Shown: piece by piece, positions 36,182 to 43,665 of the stretch | How positions within the stretch are numbered: the first letter of the stretch is position 1 | How the letters are laid out: each line of letters opens with the position of its first letter | NCBI RefSeq assembly: GCF_004000785.1 | Contig: NZ_BILX01000011.1 | Span: 1-64,000, forward strand | Source: Paenibacillus ehimensis NBRC 15659 | GTDB taxonomy: Bacteria > Bacillota > Bacilli > Paenibacillales > NBRC-103111 | DNA: 64,000 bases | Direction: 5' to 3' | Translations under genes and position numbers: made by a program | The notes under the pieces: generated by a model | Databases searched by the model: none | Told to the model about the DNA's origin: nothing | Seen by the model: only the letters and a program-made list of their open reading frames with translations

Positions 36182-36802
36182 TTACCGGATCGCGCCGCAG
36201 CCGATGCGGCCGCCCGCATTGCCGGCAGGATCCGTCTTAAAATCGTCCGCCTTCTCGTGAATGACGAACGCCGTACCGCCCGGCTTGCGCAGCGAATTGG
36301 GCTGTCCCGGCTCCAGCGTCAGCTGTTTGGCAACAAAGTCCGCCTTAACCTTGCCTTGTTGATCCGCTTCAAGATTCGGCAGGTCGCCCGTATGAGGTCC
36401 TTCCGGATTGTTCAAGCCGTGCTTCCGGGCCTCGGGATTGAAATGCGCTCCGGCCGAAGCAAAGTCCGGCGCCTCGCATTTACCGGTCTCATGCACGTGA
36501 AAGCCGTGCGGCCCCGGCGGTAAGGAAGCCGCTTCCAGTTCGATCCGAACGCCGCCTTCCGGGCCGGCCGGCGTCAGCTTGGCCGTTCCGATCGCCGTTC
36601 CCTGCTTGCTTATAATATCCACCTGAACGGCTTCCTTCGCTTCCTTCGTCATCACCGCAGCACTGTCTTCCGTCTGCTCAGGCTCATGCCGGTGCTGCGG
36701 CTTCTCGGTCTGTCCGAACCAGGCCCGCAGGTCGTTTTGACAGCCGTTCAGCACAAGCAGCGACACAGCGAAAATCGCCGCGGTTTTCCATCGCGTTCCC
36801 AA
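36182..36802 (-). CDS. Cu/Zn superoxide dismutase-like lipoprotein
   Basis: 206 residues from a TTG at 36802, 8 bases after AAGGAGG. Residues 1-20 are a signal peptide with lipobox LNGC, so C21 anchors it to the outer face of the membrane. The SOD domain has every metal ligand: Cu ligands H102, H104, H120 and H182; Zn ligands H120, H128, H137 and D140. Disulfide partners C109 and C202 are also present. It should therefore be a working superoxide dismutase, unlike B. subtilis YojM, which is reported to lack part of the copper site. Divergent from the TetR gene. Confidence 0.92.
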   Translation of the reverse strand: MGTRWKTAAIFAVSLLVLNGCQNDLRAWFGQTEKPQHRHEPEQTEDSAAVMTKEAKEAVQVDIISKQGTAIGTAKLTPAGPEGGVRIELEAASLPPGPHGFHVHETGKCEAPDFASAGAHFNPEARKHGLNNPEGPHTGDLPNLEADQQGKVKADFVAKQLTLEPGQPNSLRKPGGTAFVIHEKADDFKTDPAGNAGGRIGCGAIR

Positions 36803-36902
36803 AATTGCTCCCTCCTTTACGTTCCACAAGCTACATTAGACCATTGTTTACCAAAACCGGAGGCCATAAACGTCCGGAACAAGACCCTCTCCCGGGAGCA
36901 GC

Positions 36903-36935
36903 TTGACAGGAACGAAATAGTACTGTATAGTTCTA
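36903..36935 (+). promoter_or_regulatory. Consensus promoter and TetR operator before tetR; predicted leaderless start
   Basis: TTGACA (36903-36908), 17 bases, then TATAGT (36926-36931). Only 7 bases separate the -10 box from the ATG at 36939, so the mRNA would begin at or next to the start codon. An 18-base imperfect palindrome TAGTACTGTATAGTTCTA (36918-36935) covers the -10 and recurs inverted before the next gene. Confidence 0.8.
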
Positions 36936-36938
36936 ACC

Positions 36939-37535
36939 ATGAACAACAACAAAACCACTACTCCGCCGTCAAACCGCGAGCATGTCATTGAAACGGCCGC
37001 CGGGCTGTTTCTTATGCGCGGCTACTCGTACACGAGTATGGACGACGTTATGCGGGAGAGCCAAGTATCCAAGTCAAATATTTATTACCATTTCAAAAGC
37101 AAGGAGGAACTGCTTCTCGCCGTCGTGAATTATTGGGCCGAGTCCTACGAGCGCTCTTTATTCGCCCTGCTCAGCCGGAGCGAACTGCCCGTGGAAGAGC
37201 GGATCATGACGTTCTTGGACGGTTTAACCGAAGGCATGGCCCGGCGGAACGGCCATGGCGGCTGCCCCTTCGTGACGCTCTATCTGCAATGCCCGGAAAA
37301 TGCGATGCCGGTAAGGGAGCGGATTGCGCAATTTTTTACCGAGCTGCAGCCTATGCTTGTCAAGCTGTTCCGCCAAGGCGCCGCCAAAGGGGAATTCCGC
37401 AAGCAGCTCGATCCCGGGCAGGCCGCTTCGCTGTTTATCGCTTGTCTGGAAGGCTCGCTCGTACTGGCCGAGACGACAAAGGATTTGTCGATCATGACAA
37501 AAACGGTACGCAGCTTTTGCCAAATGCTTCACTAG
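36939..37535 (+). CDS. TetR family regulator, autoregulated
   Basis: 198-residue repressor. The helix-turn-helix is at about 18-58 (YTSMDDVMRESQVSKSNIYY). The C-terminal domain resembles YxaF/LmrA-type TetR proteins, with a GGCPFVTLYLQCPEN segment holding two cysteines. No ribosome binding site precedes the ATG, and the promoter predicts a leaderless mRNA. A shared 18-base operator before this gene (36918-36935) and before the SDR-hydrolase gene (37570-37587) indicates that it represses both. The inducer is unknown. Confidence 0.92.
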   Translation: MNNNKTTTPPSNREHVIETAAGLFLMRGYSYTSMDDVMRESQVSKSNIYYHFKSKEELLLAVVNYWAESYERSLFALLSRSELPVEERIMTFLDGLTEGMARRNGHGGCPFVTLYLQCPENAMPVRERIAQFFTELQPMLVKLFRQGAAKGEFRKQLDPGQAASLFIACLEGSLVLAETTKDLSIMTKTVRSFCQMLH

Positions 37536-37560
37536 CTCGCTAGCGGAAGCATCTTTTTTT
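37524..37560 (+). terminator. Terminator after tetR
   Basis: ATGCTTC pairs with GAAGCAT, with an inner CTAGC/GCTAG pairing, followed by CTTTTTTT. The tetR stop codon is within the stem. The next gene therefore needs its own promoter. Confidence 0.75.
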
Positions 37561-37569
37561 GCCATCAGT

Positions 37570-37587
37570 TAGAACTGTATAGTACTA
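37570..37587 (+). promoter_or_regulatory. Second TetR operator, before the SDR-hydrolase fusion
   Basis: TAGAACTGTATAGTACTA is the inverted form of the operator at 36918-36935 (differing only in the central four bases). It contains TATAGT (37578-37583) as a likely -10 box; the -35 region is a T run (37555-37560). Confidence 0.7.
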
Positions 37588-37614
37588 ATCGTTAGATCAT
37601 TAGGAGGAACAACT

Positions 37615-39498
37615 ATGTCGAATTTCTTGATTACGGGCAGCACCGGATTTATCGGCAAGCAAGTGTTGAAGCAGTTGGCTCAGGGGGAGGAGCGGCTTCT
37701 GCTGTTGGTCCGTTCTCCGGAAAAAGCGGCGGCAGTCTTCAGCAAGCAAGGATTCGGCGGCAGCGAGGCGGCGAGGCGGATTCATTTCTTGAATGGCGAT
37801 CTGTCCGAGCCGAACCTCGGGATGAAGCCTGCCGATTACGAGCGGGCGCTGCAGGCCGATGTCATCCTTCATGCGGGAGGCCCGATGAGCATTACGCTCG
37901 ATAACGCCGAAGCGCAGCGCACGTTTCTCGAAGGCTCCCGTCATCTTGCGGAGTTGGCGGAGCGGATTCATAAAGCGCGCGGACTCCGCCATTTCATCCA
38001 TGTCGTCGGCTACATGAGCCCGTTTCACGACGGGAACGTCGATCCGGAAGCGGACGTATTCCGCATGGATCATTTTATGAAAGACGAAGGCCCTTATGAA
38101 CGTATGAAGTTTTTGGCCGATTTATTCATCCGCCAGCAGGCGCTGCGGCACGGTTATCCGCTGTCGGTCGTCAACCCGAGCACGGTCGTCGGGGCGAGCC
38201 CTACGGGCGCCACGGAGCAAACCGGCGGACTCGGCATCCTGGTCCATGCGGTTAGAAAGCGATTGATGCCGGTCGTGCCGGGCGGCGCTTCCCATTGGGT
38301 CCCGCTCGTGGCCAACGACGCTCTGGCCGGACTGCTCGTCCATTTGGCCCGTGAAGCCAATCCGGACGGCGGCACCTATAATGTGCTGGGACGAAAGGAA
38401 ACCGGCCCGAATATGAAGGAGCTGCTCGCTCTCATTTCCCGCGAGCTTGCCGTCCCCGCTCCCCGGGGAGCGCTGCCGGTCTCTCTGCTCCACAGCGTCA
38501 TGCGGACCGGGCTCGGCCGTCTGACTGGCATTCCCGCCGAATCGATGGCGTTCATCACGGAGCGGTCGTTCGATACGAAAGCGACGGAGGCGCTTATCGA
38601 ACGGGTGGGAGCGAAGCCGCTGGAGGTTACGGGGCTGCTGCCGATGGTCGTGGCCGATCTGGACCACCGGCTTACGCATCCGGGCGCGGCGGACCCTGAG
38701 CATTGGACTCGCGAACGCAAAGGAGACCTTGCCGCGCTTGTGCGGGAAGGTCTGGGCGAGCCATGGGTGATCGTGCACGGGCTGCTGAGCGGCGCCGACG
38801 ACTTCGTACCGCTCGCCGAGCACCTTCATGCCAGCACCGGAAACCCGGTGTGGCTGCTCGACCTGCCGGGCTTCGGCCGTTCGCCCTTGCTGCGGGAGGA
38901 CCGCCACAGTCTGGAAAGCTACGTAAAAGCGGTAAGCGATGCGATTGCAGACTCCCCCGTTCCGGTCCGGCTGGTCGGGCACTCCTTCGGCGCGCGAATT
39001 GCCGCCGAAACGGCCAAGGAGGCCGCAGGGGCGAAGATCGAAACACTGACGCTGCTTCAGCCCGTTCTGCACCGCCCGAAGGCCAGAGCATGGCGCCGCG
39101 CGCTCAGCGGTCCCCGCGGAACAGCCTCGGCCCTGCTTCGGCTCCTGCCGGCCCAGGCACTGCGGAACGCGATGCTGCGGGAAGGTGTTTTTGCGGCTCC
39201 GGAGGAAATTCCGGACGGCTACGTCGAAACGATCGTCCGCAGCTTGACTTCCCCGCGCATCGCCGCGGCGAATGCGGATATGCTGCATACGCTGTACCGG
39301 AAGCTGTCTGCGGAGCCGTGGACGCCTGCCCTTTCGACCTTGCCCGATACGACGGTCGTTTGGGGGACCAAGGATCGCACCTATGCTTTGCCCGAAGCGT
39401 ACCGGGACCGATCAGGCACGCAGCTCGTTCCGTACGGCCATCAGTTTCCGGTTTCGCACCCGGCCGTTACTGCGAAACTACTGGCGGAGCAGGCCTGA
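37615..39498 (+). CDS. Fusion of an SDR-type reductase/epimerase and an alpha/beta hydrolase
   Basis: 627 residues. Residues 1-360 form an extended short-chain dehydrogenase domain with GSTGFIG at 8-14 and an N-terminal layout like NAD(P)-dependent epimerases or male-sterility-type acyl reductases. The active-site Tyr-x-x-x-Lys appears as YERMK. Residues 380-627 form an alpha/beta hydrolase with the nucleophile elbow GHSFGA, an acid in WGTKDRTY and a late histidine in YGHQF. The ATG at 37615 follows TAGGAGG. One polypeptide may thus reduce and hydrolyse the same acyl or lactone-type substrate; this is inference. Controlled by the neighbouring TetR through a matching operator. Confidence 0.88.
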   Translation: MSNFLITGSTGFIGKQVLKQLAQGEERLLLLVRSPEKAAAVFSKQGFGGSEAARRIHFLNGDLSEPNLGMKPADYERALQADVILHAGGPMSITLDNAEAQRTFLEGSRHLAELAERIHKARGLRHFIHVVGYMSPFHDGNVDPEADVFRMDHFMKDEGPYERMKFLADLFIRQQALRHGYPLSVVNPSTVVGASPTGATEQTGGLGILVHAVRKRLMPVVPGGASHWVPLVANDALAGLLVHLAREANPDGGTYNVLGRKETGPNMKELLALISRELAVPAPRGALPVSLLHSVMRTGLGRLTGIPAESMAFITERSFDTKATEALIERVGAKPLEVTGLLPMVVADLDHRLTHPGAADPEHWTRERKGDLAALVREGLGEPWVIVHGLLSGADDFVPLAEHLHASTGNPVWLLDLPGFGRSPLLREDRHSLESYVKAVSDAIADSPVPVRLVGHSFGARIAAETAKEAAGAKIETLTLLQPVLHRPKARAWRRALSGPRGTASALLRLLPAQALRNAMLREGVFAAPEEIPDGYVETIVRSLTSPRIAAANADMLHTLYRKLSAEPWTPALSTLPDTTVVWGTKDRTYALPEAYRDRSGTQLVPYGHQFPVSHPAVTAKLLAEQA

Positions 39499-39542
39499 GC
39501 GGGACGGCGGGCGGTTGCAAAGCGCGCATCCCGCCAAAAATT

Positions 39543-40232
39543 CTAGAAGCCTTCCCGCTTCGCGGCGAGAAACGGGTTGCGCCATTCCATCAGCATCGCG
39601 TAATTCAAGGATTCTTCATCTTCCAAATAATCGGAAACCAACTTCACGGGCGTTCGGCCGCACCGCAGCAGAAACGTCAGCACCGGATCTTTCCGCTCCC
39701 CTTCCAGTACGCTGCACACGTAGTCTTCGGCGGTCATTTCGTCGGCTACCCGGTGATACCCGGGCAGCCGGCCGCCGCCGAGCAGCCGCTCCAGCTTCAG
39801 CTCGACGACCACCTCGTACATGGAAAGCATCATCCATTTGCCGAGGCCGAGCTTCCGGTAAGCCGGACGCGCGCATATGTCCACGATATACAGCGTGTTG
39901 CCGGCCGGGTTATGGTTGCGGATATACCCTCTGTCAGTAATCTCCTCCCACGTATGATCGGCATGCGCGGGATCGAAATCGACCCGCAGCCCCGTCACAG
40001 ACGCTGCCAGCTCGCCGCCGATCTCCACGCAGAGCGCGCCCTGGGGAAACCGTTCGATGTGATTCCTGAGCTGCTCCTCGTTCCACCACAGCTCCGAAGG
40101 AAACGGCGGCGGGAAGCTTTCCTGCTGAATCCGAATCAAGCCGTCGAAGTCCCGTTCGGTATAAGAGCGAATCGTCGCCTTAACGGGACGGTCTCCGTCG
40201 AATACGTACATGTCTTTCCGGTACGAGCCCAC
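39543..40232 (-). CDS. GNAT family N-acetyltransferase (YhcX N-domain type)
   Basis: 229 residues from the GTG at 40232 (AAGGGAGG upstream). The acetyl-CoA motif A is in YIVDICARPAYRKLGLGKWMM, with the R/Q-x-x-G-x-G/A loop as RKLGLG. It has an extra C-terminal region typical of the acetyltransferase domain found fused to a nitrilase in B. subtilis YhcX. Here it is a separate gene 13 bases after the nitrilase stop, so the two are very likely translationally coupled and act on the same pathway. Confidence 0.85.
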   Translation of the reverse strand: MGSYRKDMYVFDGDRPVKATIRSYTERDFDGLIRIQQESFPPPFPSELWWNEEQLRNHIERFPQGALCVEIGGELAASVTGLRVDFDPAHADHTWEEITDRGYIRNHNPAGNTLYIVDICARPAYRKLGLGKWMMLSMYEVVVELKLERLLGGGRLPGYHRVADEMTAEDYVCSVLEGERKDPVLTFLLRCGRTPVKLVSDYLEDEESLNYAMLMEWRNPFLAAKREGF

Positions 40233-40245
40233 AGCCGTTCCTCCC

Positions 40246-41109
40246 TTATTTCCAATCCGGATACAGATCGGTGCGCCGGTCTCTCCAGGTCGTAACGGAG
40301 CCCTTTTCCCGCACCTCGTACAGCAGCGCAAGGTCCAAATCTCCGGTAATGATCATATCGTCGTTGATCTCTCCTGCCGTCATCAAGCCGCCCGGCGGGA
40401 ACGGCACATCGTTCGGCGTAATGATCGCAGCCTGCCCGAAATTGCCCCGCATAAAATCAACCGTCGGCAAAGAACCGACCGTACCGGTCGCTACGACATA
40501 AATTTGATTCTCGATCGTTCGGGCATGGCACGTATACCGTACCCGGTGGAAAGCGTGCCGATCATCCGTGCACGACGGGCAGAAAATAACGTCCGCTCCG
40601 CGCGCCCGGGCCATCCGGACAATCTCCGGAAACTCCATATCATAGCAAATGAGGATGGCGATCCGTCCTTTATCCGTGTCGAACACCTGCAGCGAATCGC
40701 CTGCCGCCATATTCCATCCTTTTACTTCCCACGGGGTAATATGCAGCTTGCGCTGTTCGGCCACCCGCCCGTCCGGATAGAACAAAAACGCCGTATTGTA
40801 CAACCGGCCGTTTTCTTCAATGATGTGCGTTCCTCCGATCAGATGCATGCCCGTTTCGCGGGCCAAGCCTTGGAACAGCTCCTTATACTGCCGCGTAAAT
40901 TGCGGCAGCTCGCCGATCTTGAGCGCTTCGCCGCTCCCGTCCCCCCGGCCTATGGACATAAGCTGGGTCGTGAACAGCTCCGGAAACAGCACGAAGTCCG
41001 ATTCAAACTCCTCCGCCGTCCTCACATAACTCGTCACCTGGGCGGCAAATTGATCAAAGCTGCCGATCGTATGCAAATGGTATTGTACCGCCGAAACTCT
41101 TAGCTTCAT
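40246..41109 (-). CDS. Carbon-nitrogen hydrolase (nitrilase superfamily)
   Basis: 287-residue amidase-type enzyme with the complete Glu-Lys-Cys triad: E44 in LFPELF, K121 in QRKLHITPWE and C155 in ILICYDMEFPE. The sequence is close to the C-terminal nitrilase part of YhcX-type proteins. The substrate is unknown; an amide or N-acyl compound is likely. The ATG at 41109 directly abuts the methyltransferase stop (41110), so the methyltransferase, nitrilase and acetyltransferase genes form one tightly packed operon. Confidence 0.92.
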   Translation of the reverse strand: MKLRVSAVQYHLHTIGSFDQFAAQVTSYVRTAEEFESDFVLFPELFTTQLMSIGRGDGSGEALKIGELPQFTRQYKELFQGLARETGMHLIGGTHIIEENGRLYNTAFLFYPDGRVAEQRKLHITPWEVKGWNMAAGDSLQVFDTDKGRIAILICYDMEFPEIVRMARARGADVIFCPSCTDDRHAFHRVRYTCHARTIENQIYVVATGTVGSLPTVDFMRGNFGQAAIITPNDVPFPPGGLMTAGEINDDMIITGDLDLALLYEVREKGSVTTWRDRRTDLYPDWK

Positions 41110-41823
41110 CTAAGTCATCCTCCCGTTCCCTGTTTCGTCCGGTTCGCTGGTCCCCTCCGGCAATCGTTCCTCCGACTGCTCTTCAATCGGATCGAAAAAT
41201 AAAATATGCGGCTTTTTCAAGCACCAGGTCGTCATGCACCGCAGGTTCTCCACGTTCACCGTCTTGAGCGGCTCCACCTGCAAAGCATGATGCTTTTCCG
41301 CCGTACGCCCCAGAAGCCCGGAATCGGCCAGAAACCGCTCGCTGCCGTCCGGCAGCACATACCGGCCGCCGCCAAGCGGACGCAGGCGGTCCTCCAGACC
41401 TTCGCCCGAAGCGAGACGCGCGAACAAAAGGCCTCCCGGCTTCAGCACCCTCCAAAGCTCCGATACCATCTGCTGAAAATGCGTTTCGCTTTCGGCAAAA
41501 TGAAGCACCGCACAAGAGATAACGACGTCAAACGTATCGTTGGCGAAGCTCATTTTCTCCACCGGCTCCATGCGGAAGCGCTCCTCCCGCGGAATACCGT
41601 CCCTATCCGGCGCAAGCTCGCGAGCCAAAGCGCGGACCGCTTCCACCGCTTCGGCCGACCGGTCCACGGCCCACAGGTCATAGCCTTCCCGCAGAAAGTG
41701 GACCAGATTGCGCCCATTCCCGCAGCCTGCATCGAGCACCCGCATCCCGGGAGCAATTCTCCCTTTCAACAACTGGTCGAACAAATAAATATCGATATTT
41801 CCGAACTGCTCCCGCACGTTCAT
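41110..41823 (-). CDS. Class I SAM-dependent methyltransferase
   Basis: 237 residues from the ATG at 41823 (a TTG at 41847 is possible). Motif I is VLDAGCGNGRNL, the acidic loop is LWAVDRS, and motif II/III covers FDVVISCAVLHF and LKPGGLLFAR, as in the Methyltransf_11 group. The small molecule it methylates cannot be told. The C-terminal 40 residues (EEQSEERLPEG and following) are acidic and probably disordered. First gene of the operon with nitrilase and acetyltransferase. Confidence 0.88.
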   Translation of the reverse strand: MNVREQFGNIDIYLFDQLLKGRIAPGMRVLDAGCGNGRNLVHFLREGYDLWAVDRSAEAVEAVRALARELAPDRDGIPREERFRMEPVEKMSFANDTFDVVISCAVLHFAESETHFQQMVSELWRVLKPGGLLFARLASGEGLEDRLRPLGGGRYVLPDGSERFLADSGLLGRTAEKHHALQVEPLKTVNVENLRCMTTWCLKKPHILFFDPIEEQSEERLPEGTSEPDETGNGRMT

Positions 41824-41942
41824 GCTTTGCGCTTCACTCGCTTCCAAATGGTGGCGTTTGTCCGCTCATTATATCACAATCTCACACCGGACTGCATCCG
41901 GTAGTGCGGATGGACGATCCGCTACGGCATATTCCGGTAAAC

Positions 41943-41970
41943 AAAAGGAACCGGAACGTTACCGTTCCGG
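41943..41970 (-). terminator. Terminator after the first cohesin-dockerin gene
   Basis: CCGGAACG/CGTTCCGG with a 4-base loop; on the minus strand followed by TTCCTTTTG. Confidence 0.7.
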
Positions 41971-41987
41971 CCCAAGAAAAAAACGAA

Positions 41988-43550
41988 TTAACCGGCGATT
42001 TTGTCCGCAACATACTGCACATCCGTGCCGTCGATCATGCCGTCATTGTTCAAATCGTACAGACTGTCGTACCCCGGCTGTCCGACACGCGTGCCGCTGT
42101 GCTGCGAGATCAGCACGAGATCGCTCAGTCCGATCCGGCCGTCCTGATCGAAGTCTACCGAACCAACCCGTACGGTCAGGGTGACGGGCCTGGGTAGCGT
42201 CCGAATCTCCCCTCGGCTGTTGGCAAGCTGCGAATCCGGCTGCAGCGTGAAGGTGCCGCTGCCCTGCTGGAGCACGGTGAACCGCAAGACAGCAAGACTT
42301 ACGTTCCCGCTCCGCCCCGGCGTTTGCCCGAGTAAAGAACCGCTCACGTGTACCCGGTCCGGCACAGGCGCGCTGTAGCCTCTCACGGCGGTGGTTCCCT
42401 CTGTGCCGAATTCCGGGTGCAGCGAAGCTTGCAGCAGCTTGAATTTGGCCGGATCGTACTCTAGCTTCGCCAGAAAAGCGTACACGTCCTCCGCCCCATC
42501 CGCCCGCATTTGCAGTTCAAGCACGGAGCCGACGTTCAAGAAGCCCGGCCGGGCCTGCAAACGAACAGCCTCCTTCGTTCCTTGAGCCGCATTCGTTTTC
42601 ACCGTTGTCGCCGGATTATTTTGGCTGACGTTGCCTGCCGCATCCACAGCTTCGACGGTAAACGTATACGTCGTATCCGGCTGCAACCCCGCTACGTCAT
42701 AGGAATAGACGCTGCCGTAAACCGAGCCCGCGACGCTGCCGTCCCGGTAAATGCGGTATCCCGTCGCCCCTTGCGCCAGCGTCCAATTCAAGGTCAGCGA
42801 CGACGACGTCACGTTCGACGCGCTTAGCGTGCTGCCCTCGGGCCAGACCGGCCCGCTCGGCGCAGCCGCTACGGTGAAGCTGGTTTTCAAGATGGCCAGG
42901 TTTCCAATTTTATCCCATGCCCGGATATCCAAATCATGCTTTCCGATAGACAAGCCGTGTGCCGGTGCCGATACCGTCACAACCTTTTCTCCTTCGTACG
43001 ATTTGCTAAACAGCGATACGCTGGCGTCAAGCACCACGTTGATTCGCTCAATCCCTCTTCCTTTATCGCTAGCGACGAACGATATAACAGGATCCGGGGT
43101 ATTTACCACCGCATTTTTTGCCGGCTGCAGGCTGCTAATCGCCGGCCCATCATTATCTCTGAACTCGGTCCTGACGGTAAGCTGCGGCCCGTTATCCGTC
43201 TCGGGCCCGCCCTCGTTGTATGCTTCCACCCTGTAGGTATAGAGAGTGTTCTCATCAAGACGCTCGGCATAATATGGACGATTGCCCGGCGTTCGTCCCC
43301 AACTCCTCCCGTTACGGTATATGGCATAATATTGGGCGTTCTCGGCCGGCGTCCAAGTCAATGTGTATGCGCCACCTACGTGTTCCTTGAGCTCCAGCCG
43401 ACTGCCGGCCGGCCAAACCGGAACAGGGACGGAAGCCTTGTCATTAGTCGATTTCAATGAATTTGACGATTCGAGTTCTTCCGCCGATACGAGGGAAGCG
43501 AAAGCAATAAAAAAGATTACTAACAGTGCGCCGATCGACAGCCTTTTCAT
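41988..43550 (-). CDS. Secreted fibronectin III, cohesin and dockerin protein (copy 1)
   Basis: 520 residues from the ATG at 43550 (GAGAGGTGG upstream). Residues 1-23 are a Sec signal peptide ending near VSAEEL. A fibronectin type III domain follows (about 45-130), then an Ig-like segment (135-230), a second fibronectin III domain (about 235-322), a cohesin-type domain (about 330-455, KEAVRLQARPGFLNVG and VYAFLAKLEYDP) and a C-terminal type I dockerin. The dockerin has two calcium loops, DFDQDGRIGLSD and DLNNDGMIDGTD. Cohesin and dockerin normally bind each other between proteins; both in one chain allow homotypic chains or networks. No catalytic domain is visible. Its C-terminal half is nearly identical to copy 2. 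Confidence 0.88.
   Translation of the reverse strand: MKRLSIGALLVIFFIAFASLVSAEELESSNSLKSTNDKASVPVPVWPAGSRLELKEHVGGAYTLTWTPAENAQYYAIYRNGRSWGRTPGNRPYYAERLDENTLYTYRVEAYNEGGPETDNGPQLTVRTEFRDNDGPAISSLQPAKNAVVNTPDPVISFVASDKGRGIERINVVLDASVSLFSKSYEGEKVVTVSAPAHGLSIGKHDLDIRAWDKIGNLAILKTSFTVAAAPSGPVWPEGSTLSASNVTSSSLTLNWTLAQGATGYRIYRDGSVAGSVYGSVYSYDVAGLQPDTTYTFTVEAVDAAGNVSQNNPATTVKTNAAQGTKEAVRLQARPGFLNVGSVLELQMRADGAEDVYAFLAKLEYDPAKFKLLQASLHPEFGTEGTTAVRGYSAPVPDRVHVSGSLLGQTPGRSGNVSLAVLRFTVLQQGSGTFTLQPDSQLANSRGEIRTLPRPVTLTVRVGSVDFDQDGRIGLSDLVLISQHSGTRVGQPGYDSLYDLNNDGMIDGTDVQYVADKIAG
41997..42882. repeat. Long direct repeat, copy A
   Basis: About 885 bases nearly identical to 43675-44560 at a constant offset of 1678 bases, with no net gain or loss at the points checked. 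It encodes the second fibronectin III, cohesin and dockerin domains. Confidence 0.85.
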
Positions 43551-43665
43551 AAAATCCACCTCTCAAGTATTGGATTTTCCGCCCGAACCAAGAAGTGCAT
43601 TTCAAGTTGTGCTAGCAGTTCGATTATTGAAATCAACCAAGGCATACCGGTAGCCGCCAAAAGTT

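Noticed and set aside
39499-39542. GC-rich inverted repeat GCGGGA/TCCCGC after the SDR-hydrolase gene as a terminator
   Set aside because: No T run follows on either strand at the right place, so a terminator call is not supported.
38703-40295. Open frame of 530 codons on the plus strand
   Set aside because: It overlaps the SDR-hydrolase fusion in another frame and then the antisense of the acetyltransferase. It has no domain and low-complexity composition.
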